Shown here piece after piece: positions 36,151 through 44,412 of a stretch of DNA of 64,000 bases; position 1 is the stretch's first letter, and each line of letters starts with the position of its first letter. The stretch is from Desulfurococcaceae archaeon (GTDB lineage: Archaea > Thermoproteota > Thermoprotei_A > Sulfolobales > Desulfurococcaceae). The stretch is taken from positions 830-64,829 of the forward strand of contig JAWBQJ010000006.1 of NCBI GenBank assembly GCA_038845865.1, written 5' to 3'. A program made the translations under genes and the position numbers. The notes beneath the pieces are model-generated. The model saw only the letters and a program-made list of their open reading frames with translations, was not told the DNA's origin and ran no database searches.

Positions 36151-36423
36151 TTGGGGCGTAGGAGGAAGAAGAGGGGAAAGGTCGTTAAAAGAGTTGTTAG
36201 AATTCCGGCGGTATTTGAATGTCCACGGTGCGCTGCGCGCACGTTGAGTATAATTGTGAAGAAAAAAAGCGAAGACAGGGCCTATGCAGTTATATCGTGT
36301 GGCACATGTGGCTTGCTTGACGAAGAAGACTTCGCCGATATACCAGCTATCTACCAGACAGTAGACGTTTACGCGAAGTTCATTGACTTATATAATAGTG
36401 GAAGGGCTAAAATAAAGCTCTAG
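36151..36423 (+). CDS. Elf1-like transcription elongation factor
   Basis: A 90-residue zinc-ribbon protein: GRRRKKRGKVVKRVVR at the N-terminus, then CPRCAA and CGTCG (two CxxC pairs about 25 residues apart). This is the archaeal Elf1 pattern. I chose the TTG at 36151 with GGGGG five to nine bases before; an ATG-like frame start upstream adds a non-conserved leader. In Sulfolobus Elf1 rides on elongating RNA polymerase. Confidence 0.85.
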   Translation: MGRRRKKRGKVVKRVVRIPAVFECPRCAARTLSIIVKKKSEDRAYAVISCGTCGLLDEEDFADIPAIYQTVDVYAKFIDLYNSGRAKIKL

Positions 36424-36430
36424 CTGACCG

Positions 36431-37213
36431 GTGCGCAAATTGGGTAGAGTACACGACTACATAGTGTCTAAAATACTAAGCGGGGAAAAGCTTCACTTCA
36501 CGCTAGTCGATCCAGAGCGCGTGGAAGACCTTGACAGGCTGATAGATGTAACAGACAAGGTAGTCAGTGCAGGCACGGACGGATTTCTCATCGGTGGTAG
36601 CCTCGCAGTAACGCCCGAAGAAGCGGATGCTACCGTGAAAACCCTTAAAAAGTACGGACTGCCCGTAGTGATCTTCCCCGGAAACGTTAATTGCCTGACG
36701 CCGAACGCCGATGCCGTGCTTTTCATGGTCCTAATGAACACTCTCGAACCTTACTACTTAATGCAGGTGCAGGTCCTCGCGGCGCCTATAATAGTTAAAT
36801 ACGGCCTTGAAGCCCTTCCCACGGGATACGTTGTAGTTGATCAAGACTCCGCGGTCGCGCACGTAGGAAGGGCATACCCAGTTCCGAGGAATAAGCCGGA
36901 AATAATTGCTGCATATGCTATGGCAGCTCAGATGCTCGGATTCAAGTACATGTACATTGAGGCTGGAAGCGGTGCACAACAACCAGTACCTTCAGAATTC
37001 CCATATTTCGCTAAGAAGTATGCAGCAAGCCTCGTGATAATGGTAGGGGGCGGTATAAGGTCCCCTGAAGTAGCCAAGAAGCTCGCAGAGTCAGGTGCAG
37101 ATATAATCGTAACAGGAACGGTAGTCGAAAAAGACCCCCAGCTGGCGGCGAGAATAGTTAAATCTATTAAAGGGATCCAAGGAAGCCCTTCCCGGTCAGA
37201 TATTTCTTCTTAA
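36431..37213 (+). CDS. Geranylgeranylglyceryl phosphate synthase
   Basis: A 260-residue TIM barrel that makes the first ether bond of archaeal membrane lipids from sn-glycerol 1-phosphate and GGPP. FTLVDPERV (about 24-32), DGFLIGGSLAVTPEE, IEAGSGAQQPVP and VGGGIRSPEVAKKLAESGAD mark the phosphate and GGPP sites. GTG start, 7 nt after Elf1. Its last 47 nt overlap the convergent mazG-like gene. Confidence 0.93.
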   Translation: MRKLGRVHDYIVSKILSGEKLHFTLVDPERVEDLDRLIDVTDKVVSAGTDGFLIGGSLAVTPEEADATVKTLKKYGLPVVIFPGNVNCLTPNADAVLFMVLMNTLEPYYLMQVQVLAAPIIVKYGLEALPTGYVVVDQDSAVAHVGRAYPVPRNKPEIIAAYAMAAQMLGFKYMYIEAGSGAQQPVPSEFPYFAKKYAASLVIMVGGGIRSPEVAKKLAESGADIIVTGTVVEKDPQLAARIVKSIKGIQGSPSRSDISS

Positions 37214-37436
37214 ACGCTTCCTCCAAATCTACTCCAACTAGGTTTGCAACGCTCAATAACCACGCAAAAACGTCGGCGATTTCCTCTTCTAGCGCTTCCT
37301 TGTCCATTTTTATCAACGCTTCTGCAAGCTCGCCGACCTCTTCCACGAACCACGTGAAAGTGGAATAAACGCCTCTTGAGGAGTCCCTTTCGTAGTAGGT
37401 TTGCTTGATGAACTTCTGTGCAGTCTTGATGTCCAC
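37167..37436 (-). CDS. MazG-like nucleotide pyrophosphohydrolase
   Basis: An 89-residue protein with the MazG metal site EEVGELAEALIKM and EEEIADVFAWLLSVANLVG (EExxE...ExxD). It resembles small house-cleaning NTP pyrophosphatases. It is convergent with the GGGP synthase gene, with a 47-nt overlap at the 3' ends. Confidence 0.88.
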   Translation of the reverse strand: MDIKTAQKFIKQTYYERDSSRGVYSTFTWFVEEVGELAEALIKMDKEALEEEIADVFAWLLSVANLVGVDLEEAFKKKYLTGKGFLGSL

Positions 37437-37502
37437 GCATGTTCACCAAAGGAATAGTATTAAATAGGCTTAGCAATATATGTGACTCGGTGGCATGGCT
37501 AC

Positions 37503-37688
37503 ATGAGTAGCAAAAAAAGCAAGAAGAGGAGAGAAACACCATCTATAACGTCAGCAGCAGGGCTCATAAGGTTCTTCGAAGAGAGTGAATTAAAGGTAGC
37601 TTTAAAACCCCAACTAATCATACTGGTGTCGCTGATCTTCGTTGCGCTGGTAATAATACTCTCCAAGCTCCTTCCCCCAAGTATATAA
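37503..37688 (+). CDS. secG: Preprotein translocase subunit Sec61-beta
   Basis: A 61-residue single-pass protein: basic N-terminus SSKKSKKRRETPS, the motif SAAGLIRFFEE, then one C-terminal TM helix (KPQLIILVSLIFVALVIILS, about 36-55). It is the archaeal Sec61-beta/SecG that joins SecY and SecE. An in-frame start 7 codons upstream is less likely; GGTGG lies before the chosen ATG. Confidence 0.92.
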   Translation: MSSKKSKKRRETPSITSAAGLIRFFEESELKVALKPQLIILVSLIFVALVIILSKLLPPSI

Positions 37689-37796
37689 GAGCTCGGTTGG
37701 GGATAACCTCTTCACCCTTTAATCCGACTCCCATCGGTCTTCATCGCCTAGCGTAACTGTTTTGGTTTTTATATGGGTGGTTTATATTGCTTGTTG

Positions 37797-37940
37797 TTAT
37801 TCTTCAGCTATGATCAGCGCGTAGACTTCTTTTCCGTGTAGGGGCTTTATCTTCTCCTTGTCTTTGCCAAGTGGGTAGAGGACGTAGTCCCCTCTCCTGT
37901 ACTTTATAACGCTACACTTGATGATTTCAACTCTAGCCAT
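37797..37940 (-). CDS. Small basic protein of unknown function upstream of tnpB
   Basis: A 47-residue frame: MARVEIIKCSVIKYRRGDYV, YPLGKDKEKIKPLHG and EVYALIIAEE. GGTGG lies about 8 nt before the ATG. The regular beta-strand-like pattern suggests a real small barrel protein. It diverges from the tnpB remnant and accounts for most of the otherwise gene-free stretch 37689-38006; left of it I see nothing else. Confidence 0.55.
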   Translation of the reverse strand: MARVEIIKCSVIKYRRGDYVLYPLGKDKEKIKPLHGKEVYALIIAEE

Positions 37941-38006
37941 ATATATCCACCTATACGGATACTGGAGAGAAGGGATTATAAGCTCTACTCTATAGTTCTA
38001 GATGGG

Positions 38007-38734
38007 GTGAGCTACTCGGTGAGGGAGGGGGAGCTTGTTGAAATCCTCAAGATAAGGGCTCTCCCCGAGGGTAGCAATGACCACGGTGCATTAATTGAGT
38101 TCCTGAAGCTCTACCGTGATGCAGTTCAACTAGTAGTGAACAGGCTGTGGAACCTGGATGGGTTTCCTTCGATTAGCACTTTGCACAGAATGTTCTACTC
38201 AAAACTTAGGGAGTTAAAGAAGCCATTGAGAAGCACGGTGAGAGAATAAATAGCATAGCTTGGGATCACGCTCACAAGCTGGGTGATAGAGTAGCAGAGA
38301 TAGCTAGTAGGTATGGAGCTGTTGTAGTGCTGGAAGACTTGAACCATCTAAGGGATAGAGTCAACGGCGGTAGCTCACTCAGCAAGAAGCTATCCCTATG
38401 GTTCTACAGAAAGATGCAGTTCACTATAGAATACGAAGCACTGGAGAGAGGGCTTGAGACCAGGTATGTGAACCAGATGAGAACTTCATCTGCTTGTCCG
38501 AGTTGTGGAAGCAGATTAAAGGATAACGGTGGTAGAGTACTGAGATGCGGTAGGTGTGGATTCAGAGGTGATAGAGACGTGATCGCATGCATCAACTTGT
38601 TCTACAGGTACTCAAGATGTGGGGGTCCAGGGGCACCTCCGAACGCCCCTAAGGGTGATGCAAACCCAAGACCGATGCAGGGGAACAGAGATGAAGCGAT
38701 GACATCAACTGATAGAAACCTATATCAGAGCTGA
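38007..38734 (+). pseudogene. Internally deleted TnpB (IS200/IS605/IS607 family)
   Basis: The N-terminal part (38007-38212, GTG start) matches the start of TnpB: LKLYRDAVQLVVNRLWNL and STLHRMFYSKLREL. Homology then jumps, in another frame from about 38210, to EKHGERINSIAWDHAHKLGDRVAEIASRYG, VVVLEDLNHLRDRV (RuvC II), the zinc finger CPSCGSRL...CGRCGFRGDRDVIA (RuvC III). The middle, with the RuvC I aspartate, is missing. Guided cleavage is therefore not possible. No transposition ends were found by eye. Confidence 0.85.
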
Positions 38735-38765
38735 ACCCCGTTTAAGCGCACTAGGCATCCTTGAC

Positions 38766-38822
38766 GATCTCAGAAACACGGACCCTCGTCACGGATCTGT
38801 AAAGTGGCGATTCATCACCTAG
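38766..38822 (-). ncRNA. C/D-box sRNA guiding 23S rRNA 2'-O-methylation
   Basis: Read on the minus strand: C box GTGATGA (38818-38812), a 12-nt guide ATCGCCACTTTA, D' box CAGA (38799-38796), TCC, C' box GTGACGA (38792-38786), a 12-nt guide GGGTCCGTGTTT, and D box CTGA (38773-38770). The 12/12 spacing is the canonical archaeal form. The D guide is complementary to AAACACGGACC, a highly conserved 23S/28S segment (GAAACACGGACCAAGGAG). The target match is from memory. Confidence 0.82.
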
Positions 38823-38925
38823 TATAGATTAGGCTTACAGCGCTTATATAGGCGTATTCTAGGAGAGGGGTAAAATAGCAGATTTAATACTTTTAGTGAC
38901 ACTCTCACTTAGTGGGGTAGAACTG

Positions 38926-39636
38926 ATGAATAGCAACAGGAAATTAACGCCGGTGGTTATTCAAGTTGCAACTGTAATAATGTTTGCACTCGTATCTGCA
39001 GCAATACCGGAATATACGTGGATATTCTTCATACTATACTTCGTTGTGCTAACGGTAATTATGATGAGAACAGCTGGAAAGGGCATGAGAAAAGTAGCAG
39101 AGGTTAAAGGCTCCCCGCTATTTAAGGAGGAAAATGCAGCATCGATCATGGCTAGTGACGCAGCCTTGTTTAAGGAGATAAGAGAACAATTTAAGCTGGC
39201 GTTCTTACCGATGGTTTCGCTAGTAGTTGTCATATTTATTTACCCGGTATACTGGCAGTACCTAGATCCGTTGGTGAGGGACGCCTTGCACAGTATCACA
39301 GATAATGCATTCATTACGAGGTTTGTAGAGTTCCTAGCGTTCTACGCGTTTTTAATAGCCGTTATGTCATTACCGCGAATGCTCATTACGCGTAGATCAC
39401 AGCAGAAGAAGCAACTATACATCCCGCGGACATTTTCCGTGTATAGAGATGGTATTTACCTGGAAGGAAGAATGATCGAGTACTCGAAAGACGCATGCTA
39501 CAAGGTGGACTCTAAGCGGAGATTTGTTGAAATTCATAGCCCTAAAGTGCCCTTTGTGATACGGCTATACACGCTTGAGGTCTCTAAACTAGCTGACCGG
39601 TTAAAGGAGGTGGGGCTGTACGAGTGTAGAGTCTAG
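38926..39636 (+). CDS. Membrane protein, DUF2208-like
   Basis: A 236-residue protein with two N-terminal TM helices (about 10-45), two more near 97-118 and 138-158, and a soluble C-terminal domain of about 70 residues starting RTFSVYRDGIYLEGRMIEYS, which looks PH-like. The ATG at 38926 follows GTGGGGT. The shape resembles crenarchaeal DUF2208; function unknown. Confidence 0.65.
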   Translation: MNSNRKLTPVVIQVATVIMFALVSAAIPEYTWIFFILYFVVLTVIMMRTAGKGMRKVAEVKGSPLFKEENAASIMASDAALFKEIREQFKLAFLPMVSLVVVIFIYPVYWQYLDPLVRDALHSITDNAFITRFVEFLAFYAFLIAVMSLPRMLITRRSQQKKQLYIPRTFSVYRDGIYLEGRMIEYSKDACYKVDSKRRFVEIHSPKVPFVIRLYTLEVSKLADRLKEVGLYECRV

Positions 39637-39874
39637 TGGGAAACGTAAGTGCATCGTATGTGGTAGGGTGTTTCCGCAAGGTCAGGGTGTTGTAATAAGA
39701 CTCGGGGATGAGGTGTTGGAATTTCACAGTTCAAGGTGTTTTTCGAAATTCGCAAAAACGCTCCTGGAGAGAATACCGTTTGATAGTATTAAGGGTTATG
39801 TGAAAAAAGTCCGCAGTGAATATGAAGAGCTAGTCACCGAGAAGCAGAAACTCAGAGCCAAGCGAATAGCTTAA
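39620..39874 (+). CDS. Small TRASH/L24e-like zinc protein with a non-standard start
   Basis: The frame GKRKCIVCGRVFPQGQGVV... EFHSSRCFSKF is a treble-clef zinc site (CxxC...RC). No ATG, GTG or TTG precedes the CxxC pair in this frame; the first is a GTG at 39668, which would cut off both first cysteines. Upstream, AGGAGGTGG (39605-39613) is followed 6 nt later by ACG at 39620, giving xSVESSGKRKC. The C-terminus is a charged helix (KKVRSEYEELVTEKQKLRAKR). It overlaps the DUF2208-like stop. Confidence 0.65.
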   Translation, partial: TSVESSGKRKCIVCGRVFPQGQGVVIRLGDEVLEFHSSRCFSKFAKTLLERIPFDSIKGYVKKVRSEYEELVTEKQKLRAKRIA

Positions 39875-39909
39875 AACCTAATTAGGCATGTAAACAATAG
39901 TGATTTTGG

Positions 39910-39972
39910 GAGATGATGATACTTGTCCCCATTAGACTGCGAAGGATGAAGACATTACCGCGGCCTGATGAT
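39910..39972 (+). ncRNA. C/D-box sRNA guiding 16S rRNA (530-loop region)
   Basis: C box ATGATGA (39913-39919), C'-like AGGATGA (39943-39949), guide AGACATTACCGCGGC (39950-39964), D box CTGA (39965-39968). The guide is complementary to GCCGCGGTAAT, the universal 16S segment read by the 515F primer. The D' box is poor (CTGC, 39937-39940), and the guide is longer than usual. By the box-D-plus-five rule the target is a C within GCCGCGG. Confidence 0.7.
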
Positions 39973-40193
39973 CAGCACTTCGCCTTGTCTCCCACGATCT
40001 TTCTGAGCTTTTCGAGGGATTCATCGTCTAATCCAGCTTGAACCAGGATGCCTATTGCTTTTTCAAACGCGTCCTCCTCGCTCGCCGCGTTTACGTTCAC
40101 TAGTATGTTAGTGCCTTTAACGCATATGCGGTACCTCACTTCACCTAGTAATTCGTAAACTTCGACTACCTTTAAGTCGCTCTTAGAGACCAT
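39972..40193 (-). CDS. Small conserved-looking protein, unknown
   Basis: A 73-residue frame: start ATG at 40193 overlaps the HIT stop as TAATG, implying coupling; a longer start would run into the HIT gene. It reads VSKSDLKVVEVYELLGEVRY, then ASEEDAFEKAIGILVQAGL and a short charged helix. It has the beta-beta-alpha look of small archaeal regulators of ferredoxin-like fold. I cannot name it. Confidence 0.65.
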   Translation of the reverse strand: MVSKSDLKVVEVYELLGEVRYRICVKGTNILVNVNAASEEDAFEKAIGILVQAGLDDESLEKLRKIVGDKAKC

Positions 40194-40696
40194 TAAGGAT
40201 CCACCTCGTGCCACAACATCTTAACCGTTTCATACACTTCGCGCAGTCCTATAGGCAGGGGCTTCGTCCCTGCGATGATCGCCATGAAGTTGGCATCGCC
40301 TACCCATCTGGGCACTACGTGTACGTGAAAGTGATCGGGTACCCCCGCTCCAGCTGCCCGCCCAATATTAGCACCTATATTGAATCCATCCGGGTTGAAA
40401 GCCCTTCTCAGCACTTTAACGGACTTCCTGATTAGTAGTACCATTTCCGTAGATGTACTATCATCTAGTTTAGTTAAGTCGGCTACGTGCGCGTACGGGG
40501 CGATCATCAGGTGACCGCTATTATATGGGTACGCGTTAAGGACCACGAAAGCGTGATTTCCCTTATAAACTACAAGTGCTTCGTCCTCTTTCATTCTTTG
40601 TAGTGCGCAAAACAGGCAGTCCTTCCCCCCTTCATCCTGCTTTATACTGAACTGCTTTATGTAGTCATATCTCCACGGATTCCACAGTATTCTCAT
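40193..40696 (-). CDS. HIT-family nucleotide hydrolase
   Basis: A 167-residue protein with the histidine triad HFHVHVVPRW (about 127-136) and the CLFCALQ zinc-type pair at 27-33. GHLMIAPYAHV is the nucleotide-binding beta hairpin. These enzymes cleave AMP from dinucleoside polyphosphates, ADP-ribose or adenylylated substrates. Between RadA (upstream, 67 nt) and the small unknown gene. Confidence 0.9.
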   Translation of the reverse strand: MRILWNPWRYDYIKQFSIKQDEGGKDCLFCALQRMKEDEALVVYKGNHAFVVLNAYPYNSGHLMIAPYAHVADLTKLDDSTSTEMVLLIRKSVKVLRRAFNPDGFNIGANIGRAAGAGVPDHFHVHVVPRWVGDANFMAIIAGTKPLPIGLREVYETVKMLWHEVDP

Positions 40697-40763
40697 GTAA
40701 CGACCCCGAGTAACAGCGATGCCATGGTTTTAAGCACCTTCACGGATCGATCGTCAAGAGAAC

Positions 40764-41741
40764 CTACTCCTCGGCATCGCGTATGCCTTCTTCGGTGATC
40801 GCGAACACCGCTTCCCCTTCAGGTAAGTGAGGAGCATCAACTACGCGGGCTATTCTCTTGCTTCCCCTAGCCTTCTTCAAGTATACTCTCACACCTGGCA
40901 CATGTGCCAGTACGTGGCCCCCCACGGCAACTGTGGGGTCGCCGTAGAATACATCAGGACGCGCCATTACCTGGTTTGTGACAACGACCGCTATATTGTA
41001 CGCTTCAGCGAGTCTAAGTAATTGGTGTAGGTGAGCGTTTAGTTTCTGCTGTCTTTCAGCCAGGTGCTCTCGACCGGGATACTCTGCTCTAAAGTGGCTC
41101 GTCACGCTGTCTATAACGACTAGTTTAACCTCGTTTTTAGGTACGAATGAGAATAGTTCATCTATGGTGGACATCTGATGATCACTGTTATACGCCCTCA
41201 CATAATAGATGTTTTCCATCGTCGCATCGGGGTCCAAGCCCACTGCCCTGGCCATGGCCTCTACTCTCTCCCACCTGAAAGTTCCCTCAGTATCTATGTA
41301 CACAGCTCTGCCTGAGAGGCCTCCTTTCTCGTAAGGTAGTTGTACGTTTACGCTTAGTTGATGGCATAACTGTGTCTTACCGCTACCATACTCGCCGTAG
41401 AATTCTGTTATAGTCTTCGTTTCTATACCCCCTCCTAGGAGCTCGTCTAGGGCCCTACTACCTGTCGTTACCTTCCTTACGTTTAACCTCTCTTGCTTAA
41501 CCTCCCTCGCAGTCTTAAACTTTATACCAAGTAACCGTCTGGCGTTTTCAATGATTTTCTGCATGGTGACGGCCGGTATGCCCGTCTTTTCGGCAACTTC
41601 CTCTGCCTTGGCGACCGCGATCGTCCACGCTGACACGTAACCAGCGGCTTCTAGCTTCTCGGCTATTGCTGGGTTTACTCCGGGAATTTCCCTAATCGAT
41701 ATGAAACCTGGTTCGCCGGGGTGCTTCTGTTCCTTGGACAC
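40764..41741 (-). CDS. radA: DNA repair and recombination protein RadA
   Basis: A 325-residue archaeal Rad51/RecA homologue. N-terminal HhH domain ([19 protein letters not shown], about 19-37), Walker [18 protein letters not shown] (about 113-129), Walker [17 protein letters not shown], and L2/Mg sites following. It forms filaments on ssDNA for strand exchange. The gene is divergent from thrS with about 95 nt between starts. Confidence 0.97.
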   Translation of the reverse strand: MSKEQKHPGEPGFISIREIPGVNPAIAEKLEAAGYVSAWTIAVAKAEEVAEKTGIPAVTMQKIIENARRLLGIKFKTAREVKQERLNVRKVTTGSRALDELLGGGIETKTITEFYGEYGSGKTQLCHQLSVNVQLPYEKGGLSGRAVYIDTEGTFRWERVEAMARAVGLDPDATMENIYYVRAYNSDHQMSTIDELFSFVPKNEVKLVVIDSVTSHFRAEYPGREHLAERQQKLNAHLHQLLRLAEAYNIAVVVTNQVMARPDVFYGDPTVAVGGHVLAHVPGVRVYLKKARGSKRIARVVDAPHLPEGEAVFAITEEGIRDAEE

Positions 41742-41762
41742 GACAGGTCCCCCTAGTTATAG

Positions 41763-41790
41763 GATAATTTTTAAAACGTTTATTATACCA
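41763..41790. promoter_or_regulatory. Divergent promoter region radA/thrS
   Basis: The AT-rich block ATAATTTTTAAAACGTTTATTATACC lies between the two starts. TTTTAAAAATTATCC on the minus strand fits radA, about 30 nt before its ATG; TTTAAAACG or TTTATTATACC on the plus strand fits thrS. Confidence 0.45.
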
Positions 41791-41835
41791 GAGTGTTTTA
41801 AGTGTACTAAAACGGGTACGATGGGAGAGCGCGGA

Positions 41836-43662
41836 ATGAGGATTCTAGCTATCCACGCCAAGCACTTCTCCTATGAGGTAATTGAGCCGGCTATAGATGA
41901 ACCCGAACGCGTAACGGGGGAATTGAAGAAGACGTTTGAGAACGTCTTGGTGCTGTTCACGAGTGTAGAGGTCGTCGATGACCTGGACATCGTTGATGAC
42001 GTTGTATTAGAAGCAGGTAGGCTGGTCGAGCAAATTAAGCCGTCCGAGGTGCTGATCTACCCGTATGCACACTTATCACAGAACCTCGCACCCCCCGGCA
42101 AAGCAGTGGAGATCCTGAATAAACTACTTGCAGAGGCATCCCGCCAGCTTAAAGTACCAGTTTACAAGGCCCCCTTCGGGTGGTACAAGGCATTTAGGTT
42201 GGAGTGTTACGGGCACCCGTTAAGCGAGCTCTCACGAACGATCACTAAAAAGGGGGCTACACAGCAGAAAGTCGTTATCGAGAAGAAATACTACGTAATG
42301 ACCCCCGAGGGGTCAATATTCAGGCCCGAGGAGTTTGACTACTCAAGGTACCCTGAATTGAGAATCCTGGTTGACAAAGAAGTTTATGGAAAGGAACTTG
42401 AAGGAGGGGAGAACAGGGTAAATAGCTACTGTAAGAAGTTTGGCTTCGAGTGGGAGACCATGAGCGATCACGGGCACATGAGGTACAGCCCGCCGGCAGC
42501 AGTCATCATGGAGGCTGTGTCGAAGTATTCGTGGCAGGTTGCAAAGAGCCTGGGCATACCTGTGTTCAGGGTTATGGGAACCAACATGTTCAGTCTAAGG
42601 GAAAGGCCAGTATACGAGCATGCTCTTCTCTTTGGAGATCGACTGTACGAAGTCGAAGTGGACAACGAAAGGTACGTTTTACGCTACGCGGCGTGCCATC
42701 AGCAGTTTGCGATGCTAAAAGACTGGATTATAAGTTACAGGGACTTACCTTTCGGCGTGTTCGAAGTCGCAGATAGTTATAGGCTTGAGCAGAGAGGTGA
42801 AGTAAGCTTATGCTTCAGGCTTAGAAAGTTCTACATGCCGGACCTCCACATTCTCACTAGAGATCTAAAAGAAGCGGTGGAAGTCGCTAAAAAAGTTCAG
42901 GTGAGGATCCACGAAGAGGCGAAAGCGCTTGGAAGAAGATACATCGCACTATACAACGTTACGGAGGACTTCTTAATGAACCACAAAGAAGACTTGTTAG
43001 AATTCGTAAAGAACGAGAATATGCCAGTACTGCTGGCTGTAATTCCGCCCGGAATATATTACTGGGTTATAAACGTAGAGTACCACATAATTGACAACAT
43101 CGGTAGACCGAGGGAAATAGCAACGTTTCAAATAGACGTAGGGAATAGTAAAAGGTTTGGTATAACTTACGTAGATGAGAAAGGCGAGAAAAAGCACCCT
43201 ATAATAATACACACGGCAATAATCGGTAGCATTGAGAGATACATATACATGGTCCTCGATACGGCGGCAATAATGGAGAAAGAGGGTAGGACCCCCCATT
43301 TACCGACGTGGCTAGCACCGGTACAGGTAAGAGTTATACCGGTGTCAAGGGAATTCTTAGATTACGCGGTGGAAGTCGCGGAAGAAGTTTCAAGACAGGG
43401 TTTTAGAGTGGACCTCGATGACAGAGACCTTTCACTAGGTAAGAAGGTAAGAGAGGCTGCAATGAGCTGGGTTCCATACATAGTCGTCATAGGACGGCGC
43501 GAAGTGGAGACGCACACTATTAACGTTAAAATCAGGAGAACGAACGAGCAGAGATCAATGGGGGTGAAGGAACTAATAAAGCTACTAATAGACGAGGTGA
43601 AAGCATACCCTCAAGTGGATGCAGCCATGCCCACTAGACTAAGCATGAGGCCCGTATTCTAG
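41836..43662 (+). CDS. thrS: Threonyl-tRNA synthetase, full-length archaeal type
   Basis: A 608-residue enzyme. Residues 1-140 are the archaeal editing domain (MRILAIHAKHFSYEV, related to D-Tyr deacylase). The class II catalytic core follows, with HGHMRYSPPAA, the zinc/threonine pocket residues around FSLRERPVYEHALLFG, and YRLEQRGEVSLCFRLRKF; the C-terminal anticodon domain ends RLSMRPVF. ATG at 41836 with GGAGAG upstream is chosen over earlier frame starts. Many crenarchaea split editing and catalytic parts into two genes; here both are joined. Confidence 0.93.
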   Translation: MRILAIHAKHFSYEVIEPAIDEPERVTGELKKTFENVLVLFTSVEVVDDLDIVDDVVLEAGRLVEQIKPSEVLIYPYAHLSQNLAPPGKAVEILNKLLAEASRQLKVPVYKAPFGWYKAFRLECYGHPLSELSRTITKKGATQQKVVIEKKYYVMTPEGSIFRPEEFDYSRYPELRILVDKEVYGKELEGGENRVNSYCKKFGFEWETMSDHGHMRYSPPAAVIMEAVSKYSWQVAKSLGIPVFRVMGTNMFSLRERPVYEHALLFGDRLYEVEVDNERYVLRYAACHQQFAMLKDWIISYRDLPFGVFEVADSYRLEQRGEVSLCFRLRKFYMPDLHILTRDLKEAVEVAKKVQVRIHEEAKALGRRYIALYNVTEDFLMNHKEDLLEFVKNENMPVLLAVIPPGIYYWVINVEYHIIDNIGRPREIATFQIDVGNSKRFGITYVDEKGEKKHPIIIHTAIIGSIERYIYMVLDTAAIMEKEGRTPHLPTWLAPVQVRVIPVSREFLDYAVEVAEEVSRQGFRVDLDDRDLSLGKKVREAAMSWVPYIVVIGRREVETHTINVKIRRTNEQRSMGVKELIKLLIDEVKAYPQVDAAMPTRLSMRPVF

Positions 43663-43725
43663 TTGTCGGCCTTCTCGGCCTAGACGAGTCCATTGGTTTA
43701 AACTCCTTAATGGTGCGATGAAAGC

Positions 43726-44412
43726 ATGGTGAAGCCGAAAATAAGGTTTCTCGGAAGGCACCTGATGATGAAGGGTACATATGTCGAGAAGCTTCTCCGT
43801 AGTGAAAAGAAAGCCACGATCAGGAAAGGCATCTTCAAGCCAAAGTACGATGAAGTGATCATACACGCAGGCGGTAAGCCCGTTGCAAAGGCCAAAATTA
43901 AGAGAGTTTACTACAAGAAGCTAAAAGAGCTGGGCGAATATGAGGCGCAGATAGAGGGGTATACAGACGTAGACGGCTTAATAAGTGAGTTAAAGCGCGT
44001 TTATGGACACGTGCACGATGACGACTACTTCACGATAATAGAGCTTGAAGTAACGCAACGGCTCGACGAACTGGTAGCTGGGGATCCGTACTGCGGGCTC
44101 AAACCGGCTGATATAGCGAGAATAGCCTTAAGGTACCTAGATACCGAGCTAACGGAGCTGGAGAAGCGGGTTTTACTGAGTCTGACCAGGACAAACAGTA
44201 TTAGAAAAACAGCAGTAGTTGTGTTCAAAGACATTAATAAACGGGGCACGGTTAGAAGGATACTGAAAAAAGCGCTTCAAACCCTAGTTGAAAGGCGGCT
44301 TTTACGCATAAGGGCGACTCCAAGTACAGGTGCACTAGGAGAAGGTGAGCGGAGTACATGGGGCACTGGGTACTCAAGTGTAGAGAATGCGGAAGAGAGT
44401 GGATACTCTTAG
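43726..44412 (+). CDS. ASCH-domain protein
   Basis: A 228-residue protein with an N-terminal ASCH (PUA-like) domain: FLGRHLMMKG, LRSEKKATIRKG, KPVAKAKIKRVYY and TIIELEVTQR (about 8-110). The C-terminal half is helical and basic, with a winged-helix look (SLTRTNSIRKTAVVVFKD). ASCH domains bind RNA or act as amidohydrolases. Its last 54 nt overlap a small zinc-ribbon gene in another frame. Confidence 0.75.
   Translation: MVKPKIRFLGRHLMMKGTYVEKLLRSEKKATIRKGIFKPKYDEVIIHAGGKPVAKAKIKRVYYKKLKELGEYEAQIEGYTDVDGLISELKRVYGHVHDDDYFTIIELEVTQRLDELVAGDPYCGLKPADIARIALRYLDTELTELEKRVLLSLTRTNSIRKTAVVVFKDINKRGTVRRILKKALQTLVERRLLRIRATPSTGALGEGERSTWGTGYSSVENAEESGYS

Noticed and set aside
41701-41835. N-terminal extension of ThrRS overlapping radA
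   Set aside because: The family starts at MRILAIHAKHF; the extension is the antisense of the radA start.
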